64,000 nt of DNA from an uncultured Acidovorax sp. (GTDB lineage Bacteria > Pseudomonadota > Gammaproteobacteria > Burkholderiales > Burkholderiaceae_C): positions 62,001 to 126,000 of the forward strand of contig CAJYHL010000039.1 in NCBI GenBank assembly GCA_913774625.1, read 5' to 3'. This document shows, piece after piece, positions 40,583 to 48,926 of the stretch (positions are counted from its first letter, which is position 1; each line of letters opens with the position of its first letter). Position numbers and translations under genes: made by a program. The notes below the pieces were generated by a model. The model was not told where the DNA came from. It saw only the letters and a program-made list of their open reading frames with translations, and ran no database searches.

Positions 40583-40695
40583 GGGTGGGGCTCCGTTCAC
40601 GCCTGTTCAGGCATCGCGCGGGCTGGGGCTGACAGGTGCTGCCAGGGCACGCCGGCTGGCTGGCTGATGCTGCTGCCGCCGCCCGCGTCTTCTTT

Positions 40696-40929
40696 TCAGC
40701 TGTGGGCTGCGACGTAGGTGGACAGCGTGCGCAGCGTGTGCAGATGCTCTTCCACCTCGGTGATGGGCACGGTGCAGCCGAAGCGGGCCTCGATGGCCAG
40801 CATCAGATCGACGGCGGCGACCGAGTCCAGCAGGCCCGATTCGAGCAGCAGGGTGTCGGGTTCGACCTTCTTGAAGATGGCGGCCTGGATCATCTCGGCC
40901 AGCTGGGCTTCGACTTCGGATTGCGTCAT
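40696..40929 (-). CDS. Acyl/peptidyl carrier protein
   Basis: A 77-aa carrier protein. The phosphopantetheine attachment site is Ser36 in LLLESGLLDSVAAVDLML, a DltC/PCP-like motif (LLDS). The short acidic helical layout (EVEAQLAEMIQAAIF...LEARFG-type) fits the family. It lies between the acyl-CoA dehydrogenase-like gene and the ligase, which identifies it as their shared scaffold. A phosphopantetheinyl transferase must act from elsewhere. Confidence 0.88.
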   Translation of the reverse strand: MTQSEVEAQLAEMIQAAIFKKVEPDTLLLESGLLDSVAAVDLMLAIEARFGCTVPITEVEEHLHTLRTLSTYVAAHS

Positions 40930-40988
40930 GGCGGTGAGGGAAGTGGGGATGAGGGGGAGTGCGCCGCCGCAGCAGCGGCGCGGCGTTG

Positions 40989-42152
40989 TCAGATGTCGCG
41001 TTCGAGCGGTGCGCCGAGCACCACGGACGACATGTTGCCGAGTATGCGGTCGTCGTTGACCATCACGGCGGCCGAATGGGCGTCGCGGATGTGGCGGCTC
41101 AGGTAGAACTCGCCTTCTTCCATGTAGCCCTGGATGCCGCAGATGCGCAGCGCGACGTCGGTGACGCGCACCGCGAGTTCGGACGCGCCGACCTTGAGTG
41201 CGTTGTAGCTCACCATGCGGTCGAGGCCGGAGGCCTGGCTCCTGCCGTCTTCGTACAGCGCCACGTTGGCGGCGAGCATGCCGCGCATCTGCTGCACCAT
41301 GGCTTCGCCTTCGGCCAGCCGCAGGCTGGCGATGGGGTTGATGGGCACGCCGTTGCGGTTGCGCGCGCGCAGGAAGGCCCGCGCCCGCGACAGCGCGGAC
41401 ACCGCCACGCCCAGCCAGACCGAGCCCAGCAGGATGTGCGAGGTCGGCAGCATGGATTCGGACATGGCCTTGGCGAAAGTGCCCTCGAAGATCTGCTCGG
41501 GGCTGCAGCGTGCGGCGAGATCGAAACGGTCGGTGCAGGCGCCGCGCATGCCCAGCGGATTCCAGCGGCCCCGGGGGGTGAGTTCCAACTGGTTGCGCAT
41601 CACGGCTACCAGCTGCTGGTCGGAGGCAGCCGCCTCGGCGTCGCGCCGGGCGGATACGAGGAACACGTCCGCAGCGCCTGAATAGGAGATGACGGCGCCA
41701 CCTTTGTGCAGATGCAGTCCGTCGCTGCGGCGGTCGAGGAAGCAGGCGCTGGTGCGGATGGAGCCGCCGACGGTGCCTTCGGTGGTGGCGGAGGCGACCA
41801 CGTACTGCTCGCGCACCATGCCTTCCATCAGGCGGTGGTGCCATTCGCTCTCGCCCGTCTGCCGGATCGCCACCGCGGCCTGCGAATGGTGCATGGCGAA
41901 GATCAGGCCCGTGGCGGCGCAGGACTCGGACAGCCTGCGGCACAGGTTGGACACGGCACGCATCGAGAGCTCGGGACCGCCGAAGCGGCGCGGCACCAGC
42001 AGGCCGAGCAGGCCTTCGGCCCGCAGCGCCTGCAGCGCCTCGGTCGGAATGCGGCCTTCGCGGTCCACCGCATCGGCGTGCTGGGCTGCAGTCGCGAAGA
42101 CGTGGTCCAGATCCTGTTGATGGACAGCCCTGTTCAACGATTCTGTTTGCAT
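40989..42152 (-). CDS. Acyl-CoA/acyl-carrier dehydrogenase family protein
   Basis: A 387-aa flavoprotein of the acyl-CoA dehydrogenase fold. It has an N-terminal helical part (LRAEGLLGLLVPRRFGG), a middle beta domain (ATTEGTVGGSIRTSACF) and a C-terminal four-helix part (GIQGYMEEGEFYLSRHIRDAHSAAVM). Members paired with a ligase and a carrier oxidise carrier-bound acyl or prolyl groups, as in pyrrole-2-carboxyl pathways. Its place as first gene of the carrier cassette suggests that role. ATG 42152 follows an AT-rich promoter-like region. Confidence 0.85.
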   Translation of the reverse strand: MQTESLNRAVHQQDLDHVFATAAQHADAVDREGRIPTEALQALRAEGLLGLLVPRRFGGPELSMRAVSNLCRRLSESCAATGLIFAMHHSQAAVAIRQTGESEWHHRLMEGMVREQYVVASATTEGTVGGSIRTSACFLDRRSDGLHLHKGGAVISYSGAADVFLVSARRDAEAAASDQQLVAVMRNQLELTPRGRWNPLGMRGACTDRFDLAARCSPEQIFEGTFAKAMSESMLPTSHILLGSVWLGVAVSALSRARAFLRARNRNGVPINPIASLRLAEGEAMVQQMRGMLAANVALYEDGRSQASGLDRMVSYNALKVGASELAVRVTDVALRICGIQGYMEEGEFYLSRHIRDAHSAAVMVNDDRILGNMSSVVLGAPLERDI

Positions 42153-42156
42153 GTTT

Positions 42157-42185
42157 TTGTTAGTCTAGTGAATACGTATTTTCAA
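42157..42185 (-). promoter_or_regulatory. Probable promoter and palindrome for the carrier-protein cassette
   Basis: On the minus strand, TTGAAA (42185-42180) and TAACAA (42162-42157) are separated by 17 bp, directly ahead of the dehydrogenase start. The spacer holds the perfect palindrome AATACGTATT (42171-42180), a possible operator. The region is strikingly AT-rich for this genome. An 8-bp hairpin (ACAAGCAG/CTGCTTGT, 42208-42226) lies just upstream. Confidence 0.5.
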
Positions 42186-42237
42186 TAGTTTTTTTGTATT
42201 TCACAAGACAAGCAGCCTCTGCTTGTGCAAACCTTCA

Positions 42238-43230
42238 TCAACGGTGCTGTTTTTGCCACTCCTGCAACAGAAGCCGGGCTTCGGGCGTGTCTCCCAGCAT
42301 CCACGGATCGATGGCGAAGGCGATCACCCGTTCGGCGCCGTAGTTGCGAGCCACCTCCAGCTGGGCCCGCACCCGCTCGGCCGTCGCCGCCCGGGCGCGG
42401 AAAGCGCCTCCCGTGCCGTCCAGCGGGGGCAGCTGCTCGAACAGCTCGATGATGAGGTCGAAGGGCACCTTGCGCTGGCGCAGCAGGTTGCGCAGCGGTT
42501 CCAGCCCGGCGTAGTTGCCCATGCCGGCCACGCCCACGCCGTCCTGCAGCATGGGGCGCAGCATGACCTTGTCGAGGATGTCCGACCAGAGCGTGGTCAG
42601 CTTGCCCGGGGTGGGCAGCTGGCTGTAGAAGGTGGAGACGGCCAGCGGCTGCGGGCGCGAGGTGCCCGCGGCGATGGCCTGCAGCCAGGCCACCAGCTGG
42701 GCGCGGCGCTCGGGCGTGGCCCAGTTGTACTGGTCCAGCTCGTAGGGCAGGTACCAGCCGCGGAAGCCCGGCTTGCGGCTCCAGGGCGCGTCCTGGGCGT
42801 ACTTCAGGCAGCGTTCCTGGGTGGAGGCGAAGAAGTCCTTGAGCACCTGCGGGTCCTTGGAGGACAGCACCGTCCACCAGCGCTCGTCGTAGGGCAGGCC
42901 CATGCGGACGGACATGCCTTCCCGGGCAGCCTCGTCGAAGACCAGGTTGATCAGGCTCTCGGGCAGGGTCCAGGGGAAGGTGCCTCCCTCCGTCGCGCTC
43001 CACTGCAGCACGATTTCGTCGCAGCCCAGCTCCCGCGTGGTGTGCAGCCGGCGGCGCCATTCGTCCAGCGACAGGTCCTCGTAGCTCTTCCAGGGCTGGA
43101 TGAAGGTGCCCTGGAAACGGCTGTTCTGCGCCGTGCAGCCGGCTGCCAGGGCCGTGGCGGCCAGGCACAGCCAAGTGCGCCGGCTCAGGCCAGCGGTCGA
43201 TGGGGACGGGGAGGTGGAGGCGTGGGGCAT
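42238..43230 (-). CDS. DUF4434 lipoprotein, putative glycoside hydrolase-like TIM barrel
   Basis: A 330-aa exported lipoprotein. The N-terminus LSRRTWLCLAATALAAGC combines a twin-arginine-like pattern with a lipobox Cys. The remainder opens with FQGTFIQPWKSYEDLSLDEW and GCDEIVLQWSATE, and continues with FRGWYLPYELDQYNW and IELFEQLPP, matching the DUF4434 family, thought to be a glycoside-hydrolase-like barrel. As I recall, E. coli ybcH beside nfrAB belongs to the same family, so it may trim or degrade the NfrB polymer. It is divergent from galE and co-directional with the carrier cassette. Confidence 0.78.
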   Translation of the reverse strand: MPHASTSPSPSTAGLSRRTWLCLAATALAAGCTAQNSRFQGTFIQPWKSYEDLSLDEWRRRLHTTRELGCDEIVLQWSATEGGTFPWTLPESLINLVFDEAAREGMSVRMGLPYDERWWTVLSSKDPQVLKDFFASTQERCLKYAQDAPWSRKPGFRGWYLPYELDQYNWATPERRAQLVAWLQAIAAGTSRPQPLAVSTFYSQLPTPGKLTTLWSDILDKVMLRPMLQDGVGVAGMGNYAGLEPLRNLLRQRKVPFDLIIELFEQLPPLDGTGGAFRARAATAERVRAQLEVARNYGAERVIAFAIDPWMLGDTPEARLLLQEWQKQHR

Positions 43231-43347
43231 GGCAGGCTCCGATAGGCTGGATGGATGGCGTCGCCGACCAGCATATACATTTCAGTGGTCGCCTCCATGG
43301 CGGCACGTGCCGCGCAGCGGCATTCCCACTGCTTCAAGGAGCTTCGA

Positions 43348-44358
43348 TTGATTCTCGTCACTGGAGGGGCCGGCTTCATCGGCTCCCATACCTGCGTCGC
43401 CCTGGCTGCCGCGCAGCTGCCCTACGTCATCCTGGACAACTTCTCCAACAGCCGCCGCTCGGTACTTGAGCGCATCGGCCGCATCACCGGCCAGGCCCCG
43501 CTGTGGGTGGAAGGCGACGTGCGCGACGAGGCGCTGGTCGAGCGGGTGATCCGCGAGCACGGCGTGGATGCCGTGGTGCATTTCGCGGCGCTGAAAGCCG
43601 TCGGCGAATCGGTGCGCGAGCCGCTCGGCTACTACGACAACAACGTGGCCGGCACCGTCTCCCTGCTGCGCGTGATGCGGGCCGCCCAGGTGCGCACGCT
43701 GGTGTTCTCGTCGTCGGCCACCGTCTATGGCGAGCCCGCCACGGTGCCGATCCGCGAGGACTTTCCGCTCACCGCCACCAACCCCTACGGCTGGACCAAG
43801 CTGATGATGGAGCAGGTGCTGGCCGACGTGGACCGTGCCGAGCCCGGCCAGTGGCGCCTCGCGCGGCTGCGCTACTTCAACCCGGTGGGCGCGCACGAGA
43901 GCGGCCTGATCGGCGAAGACCCCAGCGACGTGCCCAACAACCTCATGCCCTACGTCACCCAGGTGGCGGCGGGCATCCGGCCGGCGCTCAGCGTCTATGG
44001 CAACGACTACCCGACGCCGGACGGCACGGGCGTGCGCGACTACATCCACGTCTGCGATCTGGCCGACGGCCATGTGGCGGCGCTCAATTACCTGCGCGAG
44101 CACCCTGGGCTGCTGACCGTGAATCTGGGCACCGGCAAGCCGGTGTCGGTGCTGGAGATGGTGGCCAGCTTCGAGAAGGCCAGCGGCCGGCCCGTGCCCT
44201 ACCGCATCGTCGATCGCCGTCCGGGCGACGTGGCGCAATGCTGGGCCGATCCGGCGATGGCCGAATCGCTGCTGGGCTGGCGCGCCCGCCACGGCATCGA
44301 CCGCATGTGCGAGGACGCCTGGCGCTGGCAGGACGGCACGGCCCGCACGCTGGGCTGA
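43348..44358 (+). CDS. galE: UDP-glucose 4-epimerase
   Basis: GalE (336 aa) interconverts UDP-glucose and UDP-galactose, or the N-acetyl forms in some members. It has the NAD-binding VTGGAGFIGSHT, FSSSATVYG with the Ser of the SDR triad, and the YGWTK Tyr-x-x-x-Lys pair. The start is the TTG at 43348, six bases after AAGGAG; this makes the protein begin ILVTGGAGF as in homologues, whereas an ATG at 43255 would add 31 unconserved residues. It may supply sugar nucleotides for envelope or exopolysaccharide synthesis. Confidence 0.95.
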   Translation: MILVTGGAGFIGSHTCVALAAAQLPYVILDNFSNSRRSVLERIGRITGQAPLWVEGDVRDEALVERVIREHGVDAVVHFAALKAVGESVREPLGYYDNNVAGTVSLLRVMRAAQVRTLVFSSSATVYGEPATVPIREDFPLTATNPYGWTKLMMEQVLADVDRAEPGQWRLARLRYFNPVGAHESGLIGEDPSDVPNNLMPYVTQVAAGIRPALSVYGNDYPTPDGTGVRDYIHVCDLADGHVAALNYLREHPGLLTVNLGTGKPVSVLEMVASFEKASGRPVPYRIVDRRPGDVAQCWADPAMAESLLGWRARHGIDRMCEDAWRWQDGTARTLG

Positions 44359-44433
44359 GCGGCATCAGGGCGGGGCGGGCGGCGCCCGTTCGCCCACCGC
44401 CGTGCGGCGTGCCGTGTGCAGCTGCCTGCGCGC

Positions 44434-45750
44434 TCAGGCCCCGTGGGCGTGGGCGCGCGGAGGATCGGGCTGCGTGTCCAGCGTGGCGGCGCGCACCTCG
44501 GCGTCTTCCTCGGACAGCAGCGCGTCCTCCCACTTGGCGACCACGGCTGCGGCGATGGAGTTGCCCACCGCATTGGTGGCCGAGCGGCCCATGTCCAGGA
44601 AGGTGTCCACGCCCAGGATCAGCAGCAGGCCGGCCTCGGGGATGTCGAAGTGGTTCAGCGTGGCGGCGATCACCACCAGCGAGGCGCGCGGCACGCCGGC
44701 CATGCCCTTGGAGGTGAGCATCAGGATCAGCAGCATGGTGACCTGGGTCTCCAGCGGCAGGTGGATGCCGTAGGCCTGCGCGATGAACAGCGTGGCGAAC
44801 GTGCAGTAGATCATCGAGCCGTCCAGGTTGAACGAGTAGCCCATGGGCATCACGAAGCTGGAGATGCGGCGCTTGACGCCGAAACGGTCCAGCGCATCGA
44901 GCAGCTTGGGATAGGCGGCCTCGGAACTCGCGGTGGCGAAGGACAGCAGGAACGCCTCCTTGATCTCGCGCAGCAGCTTGAAGACCCGTCCGCGCAGCGC
45001 CAGGAAGCCCGCCAGGACCAGCACGCCCCACAGCAGGAACAGCGCCAGGTAGAACTCGCCCATGAAGACGGCGAACTTCAGCAGGATGCCCAGCCCGTTC
45101 ACGGCCACCGTGGCCGCCATGGCCGCCAGCACCGCCACCGGGGCGAACTTCATCACGTAGCCGGTGATCTTGAGCATCACGTGGGACAGCTCCTCGATGC
45201 CGCGAACCAGCGTCTGGCCCTTTTCGCCCAGGGCCGCCAGCGCGATGCCGAAGAACATCGAGAACACCACGATCTGCAGTATCTCGTTGTTGGCCATGGC
45301 TTCCACGAACGAGCGCGGCACCAGATGGTTCACGAAGTCCTTGAGGGTGAACTTCGCCGTCGCCAGCTGGGCGGACTGGCCGGCGTCCGGCAGCGGCAGA
45401 TTCAGGCTGGCGCCGGGCTGCAGCACGTTGGCCAGCACCAGGCCCAGCAGCAGCGAGATCAGCGAGGCGGTCAGGAACCAGCCCATGGCCTTGAGGAACA
45501 CCCGGCCCACCGAGGCGGCGTCACCCATGTGGGCGATGCCCACCACCAGCGTGGAGAACACCAGCGGCGCGATCAGCATCTTGATGAGCCGCAGGAACAC
45601 GTCCGTGGCGATCGAGATATAGCCTGCGATGCGCGCGGCCCCCTGGGGCTCCAGCACATTGGCGTGGATGAGATGGCCGATCACGATGCCCAGCACCATG
45701 GCGACCAGGATGCCGGCGGTGGGCGGCAGCTTTTTTTTGCGAAGCGGCAT
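44434..45750 (-). CDS. Dicarboxylate/amino acid:cation symporter (DAACS family)
   Basis: A 438-aa transporter of the GltP/DctA family with about eight helices. It begins with MPLRKKKLPPTAGILVAMVLG. Family hallmarks are the serine-rich SFATASSEAAYPKLLDAL, the FVMPMGYSFNLDGSMIY segment and LILGVDTFLDMGRSATNAVGN, which form the re-entrant loops and substrate/cation site. The start at 45750 is chosen because the in-frame GTG/ATG further upstream gives unconserved residues. It is convergent with galE and divergent from the mutarotase-like gene. The exact substrate (C4-dicarboxylate or glutamate) is not resolved. Confidence 0.92.
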   Translation of the reverse strand: MPLRKKKLPPTAGILVAMVLGIVIGHLIHANVLEPQGAARIAGYISIATDVFLRLIKMLIAPLVFSTLVVGIAHMGDAASVGRVFLKAMGWFLTASLISLLLGLVLANVLQPGASLNLPLPDAGQSAQLATAKFTLKDFVNHLVPRSFVEAMANNEILQIVVFSMFFGIALAALGEKGQTLVRGIEELSHVMLKITGYVMKFAPVAVLAAMAATVAVNGLGILLKFAVFMGEFYLALFLLWGVLVLAGFLALRGRVFKLLREIKEAFLLSFATASSEAAYPKLLDALDRFGVKRRISSFVMPMGYSFNLDGSMIYCTFATLFIAQAYGIHLPLETQVTMLLILMLTSKGMAGVPRASLVVIAATLNHFDIPEAGLLLILGVDTFLDMGRSATNAVGNSIAAAVVAKWEDALLSEEDAEVRAATLDTQPDPPRAHAHGA

Positions 45751-45849
45751 AGAAGACAGTCTGCGGGGCAAGGCGGCCCGCGTTGCGGGGCATCCTGCCG
45801 GAGTGAAAAAGGGGCGATTGTCCCGCAAGACGGCGCCGCGTCCCGGCAG

Positions 45850-45883
45850 CCGTGCCGTCGGCACGGTGACGGGCTTTTACAAT
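45850..45883. promoter_or_regulatory. 17-bp palindrome and -10-like box between the symporter and mutarotase genes
   Basis: CCGTGCCG-T-CGGCACGG (45850-45866) is a perfect palindrome. TACAAT follows at 45878-45883, only 6 bp ahead of the mutarotase ATG at 45890. The location between divergent genes suggests an operator controlling one or both. Confidence 0.45.
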
Positions 45884-45889
45884 GAACCC

Positions 45890-46768
45890 ATGTCCGTCCC
45901 CCTGAACGCAGCGCCGCCCGTGGCATCTTCCTTCCTTTTCCACGGCCAGCCGGCATGGCAGATGGCCCTGCCCGGCGGAGACCGCGTGGTGGTGGCCGCG
46001 CAGGGCGCCCAGGTGCTGTCCTGGACCACCGCGGACGGCACCGAGCGCCTGTTCCTCAGTCCGCGCAGCGTCTTCGACGGGCACACCGCCATCCGCGGCG
46101 GCGTGCCGGTGTGCTTTCCCCAGTTCAACCAGCGCGGGCCGCTGCCCAAGCACGGCTTCGCACGCAACCTGGCCTGGCAGTTCGCGGGGGCCGGGGACGC
46201 GGCGGACGGGCCGGGCCGGACCCTGCGCCTCTCCCTGGCGGACAGCGAGGCCACGCGCCGCTGGTGGCCCGAACATGCCTTCGCTGCGGAGCTGGCCGTC
46301 ACGCTGCGCCCCGGCGCACTGCGGGTGGAGTTGTCGGTGCATAACCCCGGCCCCACGGCATGGGATTTCACCGCCGCGCTGCACACCTATCTGCGCGTGG
46401 ACGACATCGCCACGGCCCGGCTCGACGGCCTGGACGGCTGCGCTTGCTGGGATGCCGTGGCCGACATGCACGGCGTCCAGCAGGGCCCCGTCACCTTCGG
46501 CGGCGAGTACGACCGCGTCTTCGCCGCCGCGCCGGCTCCCCTGCAGGTCCAGCCGGTCGCCGGCGGCCGGCTGTCCATCGCGCAGGGCGCGGAGTGGGGC
46601 AACACCGTGGTCTGGAACCCCGGCGCCGCCCGCTGCGCCGCGCTGGCGGACATGCCCGCCGACGGTTATCGCCACATGCTGTGCGTGGAGGCCGCCTGCA
46701 TCGACCGGCCCGTGGCCATGGCGCCAGGGGCCCGCTGGTCGGGCTGGCAGCAGCTGCAGGTCCTCTGA
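45890..46768 (+). CDS. D-hexose-6-phosphate mutarotase-like (aldose 1-epimerase family)
   Basis: A 292-aa protein of the YeaD/Gal_mutarotas_2 family, which interconvert anomers of hexose 6-phosphates. Characteristic segments are [49 protein letters not shown] with the catalytic-type His and Arg, and [15 protein letters not shown]. The start at 45890 matches the expected N-terminus; the ATG is nearly adjacent to a -10-like box. hisF starts 37 bp after its stop, so hisF may be transcribed with it. Confidence 0.88.
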   Translation: MSVPLNAAPPVASSFLFHGQPAWQMALPGGDRVVVAAQGAQVLSWTTADGTERLFLSPRSVFDGHTAIRGGVPVCFPQFNQRGPLPKHGFARNLAWQFAGAGDAADGPGRTLRLSLADSEATRRWWPEHAFAAELAVTLRPGALRVELSVHNPGPTAWDFTAALHTYLRVDDIATARLDGLDGCACWDAVADMHGVQQGPVTFGGEYDRVFAAAPAPLQVQPVAGGRLSIAQGAEWGNTVVWNPGAARCAALADMPADGYRHMLCVEAACIDRPVAMAPGARWSGWQQLQVL

Positions 46769-46805
46769 TTTCCGCTTTTCCTTCCCTTTCCCTCCTGGAG
46801 CCTCC

Positions 46806-47585
46806 ATGCTGGCCAAGCGCATCATTCCCTGCCTCGACGTGACCGGCGGTCGCGTGGTGAAGGGGGTCAACTTCCTCGAACTGCGCGATGCGGGCGATCC
46901 GGTGGAGATCGCCGCGCGCTACAACGCGCAGGGCGCGGACGAACTCACCTTCCTGGACATCACCGCCACCAGCGACGGCCGCGACCTGATCCTGCCCATC
47001 ATCGAAGCCGTGGCCAGCCAGGTCTTCATTCCGCTCACGGTGGGCGGCGGAGTGCGCACGGTGGAAGACGTGCGCCGCCTGCTCAATGCCGGCGCCGACA
47101 AGACCAGCTTCAATTCCGCAGCGCTCGCCAATCCCGAGGTGATCAACGCCGCATCGGACAAGTACGGCGCGCAGTGCATCGTGGTGGCCATCGACGCCAA
47201 GCGCCGCCAGGGCGACGACCTGGCCGCGCGCGGCGAGGGCTGGGACGTCTACAGCCACGGAGGCCGCAAGAACACCGGCCTGGACGCCGTGCAGTGGGCC
47301 GCCGAGATGGCGCGGCGCGGCGCGGGCGAGATCCTGCTGACCAGCATGGACCGCGATGGCACCAAGTCCGGCTTCGACCTGGCGCTGACCCGTGCCGTGA
47401 GCGATGCGGTCGGCGTGCCGGTGATCGCATCGGGCGGCGTCGGCAGCCTGGACCATCTGGCCGACGGCGTGCAGCAGGGCGGGGCCGATGCGGTGCTGGC
47501 CGCCAGCATCTTCCACTATGGCGAATACACCGTGGGCCAGGCCAAGGCGCGCATGGCAGAGCGTGGCATTCCCGTGCGCCTCTGA
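46806..47585 (+). CDS. hisF: Imidazole glycerol phosphate synthase, cyclase subunit
   Basis: HisF (259 aa) is the cyclase that uses ammonia from HisH. The barrel is clear: [22 protein letters not shown] with the first catalytic Asp, [37 protein letters not shown] with the second Asp, and [15 protein letters not shown] 46806 has GGAG five bases upstream. It restarts the his order after the island; normally it directly follows hisA. Confidence 0.97.
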   Translation: MLAKRIIPCLDVTGGRVVKGVNFLELRDAGDPVEIAARYNAQGADELTFLDITATSDGRDLILPIIEAVASQVFIPLTVGGGVRTVEDVRRLLNAGADKTSFNSAALANPEVINAASDKYGAQCIVVAIDAKRRQGDDLAARGEGWDVYSHGGRKNTGLDAVQWAAEMARRGAGEILLTSMDRDGTKSGFDLALTRAVSDAVGVPVIASGGVGSLDHLADGVQQGGADAVLAASIFHYGEYTVGQAKARMAERGIPVRL

Positions 47586-47647
47586 TGCCCGCTTTCCTGG
47601 TAGGGGTATGCAATCCGCGTTTTGCCTTTGCTGCATCAGCGCAGGCA

Positions 47648-47664
47648 GCTATGGTTTGCATAGC
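47648..47664. repeat. GCTAT-N7-ATAGC inverted-repeat element, copy 2
   Basis: GCTAT and ATAGC enclose GGTTTGC in the hisF-hisI spacer. A further palindrome-like TGCTGCATTGCAGCA follows at 47675-47689. It may affect the ratio of HisF to HisI. Confidence 0.55.
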
Positions 47665-47708
47665 AAATGAAAAATGCTGCATTGCAGCAAATCAGGGACA
47701 ATGACGCC

Positions 47709-48098
47709 ATGAACTGGCTTGACGAAGTGAAGTGGGACGCCCAGGGCCTGGTGCCCGTGATCGCCCAGGAAGCCGCCACCGGCGACGTGCTGATGTTCGC
47801 GTGGATGAACCGCGAGGCGCTGGAGCGCACGGCGGAGCTGGGCCGCGCGGTGTATTACAGCCGCTCGCGCCAGCGGCTGTGGTTCAAGGGCGAGGAGTCC
47901 GGCCACGTGCAGACCGTGCACGAGATCCGCCTCGACTGCGACAACGACGTGGTGCTGCTGAAGGTGACGCAATTGGGCCACGAGCCCGGCATCGCCTGCC
48001 ATACGGGCCGCCACAGCTGCTTCTTCAGCGTGCTCAAGGACGGCGCCTGGACCGCCGTCGATCCGGTCTTGAAAGACCCCGAATCCATCTACAAGTGA
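47709..48098 (+). CDS. hisI: Phosphoribosyl-AMP cyclohydrolase
   Basis: HisI (129 aa) opens the purine ring of phosphoribosyl-AMP in histidine synthesis. The zinc and magnesium motifs are visible: [45 protein letters not shown] and [10 protein letters not shown]. It is a stand-alone enzyme, with hisE separate. The start at 47709 ([10 protein letters not shown]) is typical; an in-frame ATG at 47667 would add 14 residues. AGGG lies 11 bp upstream. Confidence 0.95.
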   Translation: MNWLDEVKWDAQGLVPVIAQEAATGDVLMFAWMNREALERTAELGRAVYYSRSRQRLWFKGEESGHVQTVHEIRLDCDNDVVLLKVTQLGHEPGIACHTGRHSCFFSVLKDGAWTAVDPVLKDPESIYK

Positions 48099-48103
48099 GC
48101 GAC

Positions 48104-48499
48104 ATGGCCGCCAACGCATCCACCGCCCCCGCATCGCACGACGCGCTCGCCCGCCTAGCCGCCGTCATCGAAAGCCGCAAGCCGGCCCATGGCGGCGAGC
48201 CCGACAAGAGCTACGTCGCGCGCCTGCTGCACAAGGGCCCCGACGCCTTCCTGAAGAAGATCGGCGAAGAGGCCACCGAAGTCGTCATGGCCGCCAAGGA
48301 CGCCGACCATGGCGGCGATGCCGGAAAGATCGTCTACGAGGTGGCCGACCTCTGGTTCCACACCATGGTGGCGCTGGCCCACTACGGCTTCACGCCCGCC
48401 GACGTGGTGGCCGAGCTGGAGCGCCGCGAAGGCACCAGCGGCATCGAGGAAAAGGCCCTGCGCAAGGCCGAGCACCGCGCCGCCGAAGAGAACGCCTAA
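48104..48499 (+). CDS. hisE: Phosphoribosyl-ATP pyrophosphatase
   Basis: HisE (131 aa) removes pyrophosphate from phosphoribosyl-ATP. The all-alpha MazG-like fold shows [30 protein letters not shown] with the EExxE-type acidic residues, then [19 protein letters not shown]. It begins 5 bp after hisI and ends the his run. With hisG, D, C, B, H, A, F and I, the core pathway is complete here except for a histidinol-phosphatase and the HisZ partner of short HisG. Confidence 0.95.
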   Translation: MAANASTAPASHDALARLAAVIESRKPAHGGEPDKSYVARLLHKGPDAFLKKIGEEATEVVMAAKDADHGGDAGKIVYEVADLWFHTMVALAHYGFTPADVVAELERREGTSGIEEKALRKAEHRAAEENA

Positions 48500-48536
48500 T
48501 ATCCCTAGATTCCCCACCCCGAGGAGCAGCCGCAGC

Positions 48537-48926
48537 ATGAGCGACAACGACATCATCGACGTGACGCCCAAGGGGCAGGCCGAATCGCTGAAGACCATCG
48601 GCTGGGTCAGCTACGTGCTGCACCTGCTGGTGGCCGTGGCCGCCGCGCTGCCCGGCGCGCAGCCCAGCATCGGGCTGCTGCTCATCGCCCTGGTGATCGA
48701 CCTGGTCAAGCGTGGCGACGCCGAGGGCACTTGGCAGGCCAGCCATTTCTCGTGGCGCATCCGCAGCGTGATCTGGGCCGGCGCGCTCTACCTCCTCACC
48801 TTCCCGCTGTGGTTCCTGTTCCTCATCCCGGGCATGATCGCCTGGGCCGTGATCTCGGTGTGGTTCCTCTACCGCATCGTGCGCGGCATGCTGGCCATGA
48901 GCGAAAACCGGGCCATCGATGTCTGA
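48537..48926 (+). CDS. DUF4870 family membrane protein
   Basis: A 129-aa membrane protein of the DUF4870 type. Three hydrophobic segments are visible (WVSYVLHLLVAVAAALPGA, IGLLLIALVIDLV and a long SVIWAGALYLLTFPLWFLFLI region). Its function is unknown. ATG 48537 has GAGGAG upstream, and the gene begins 37 bp after hisE. The next gene overlaps its end by 8 bp. Confidence 0.75.
   Translation: MSDNDIIDVTPKGQAESLKTIGWVSYVLHLLVAVAAALPGAQPSIGLLLIALVIDLVKRGDAEGTWQASHFSWRIRSVIWAGALYLLTFPLWFLFLIPGMIAWAVISVWFLYRIVRGMLAMSENRAIDV

Noticed and set aside
42208-42226. ACAAGCAG/CTGCTTGT hairpin as a terminator for the DUF4434 gene
   Set aside because: On the minus strand it is followed by A-runs rather than U-runs; kept only as a hairpin near the promoter.
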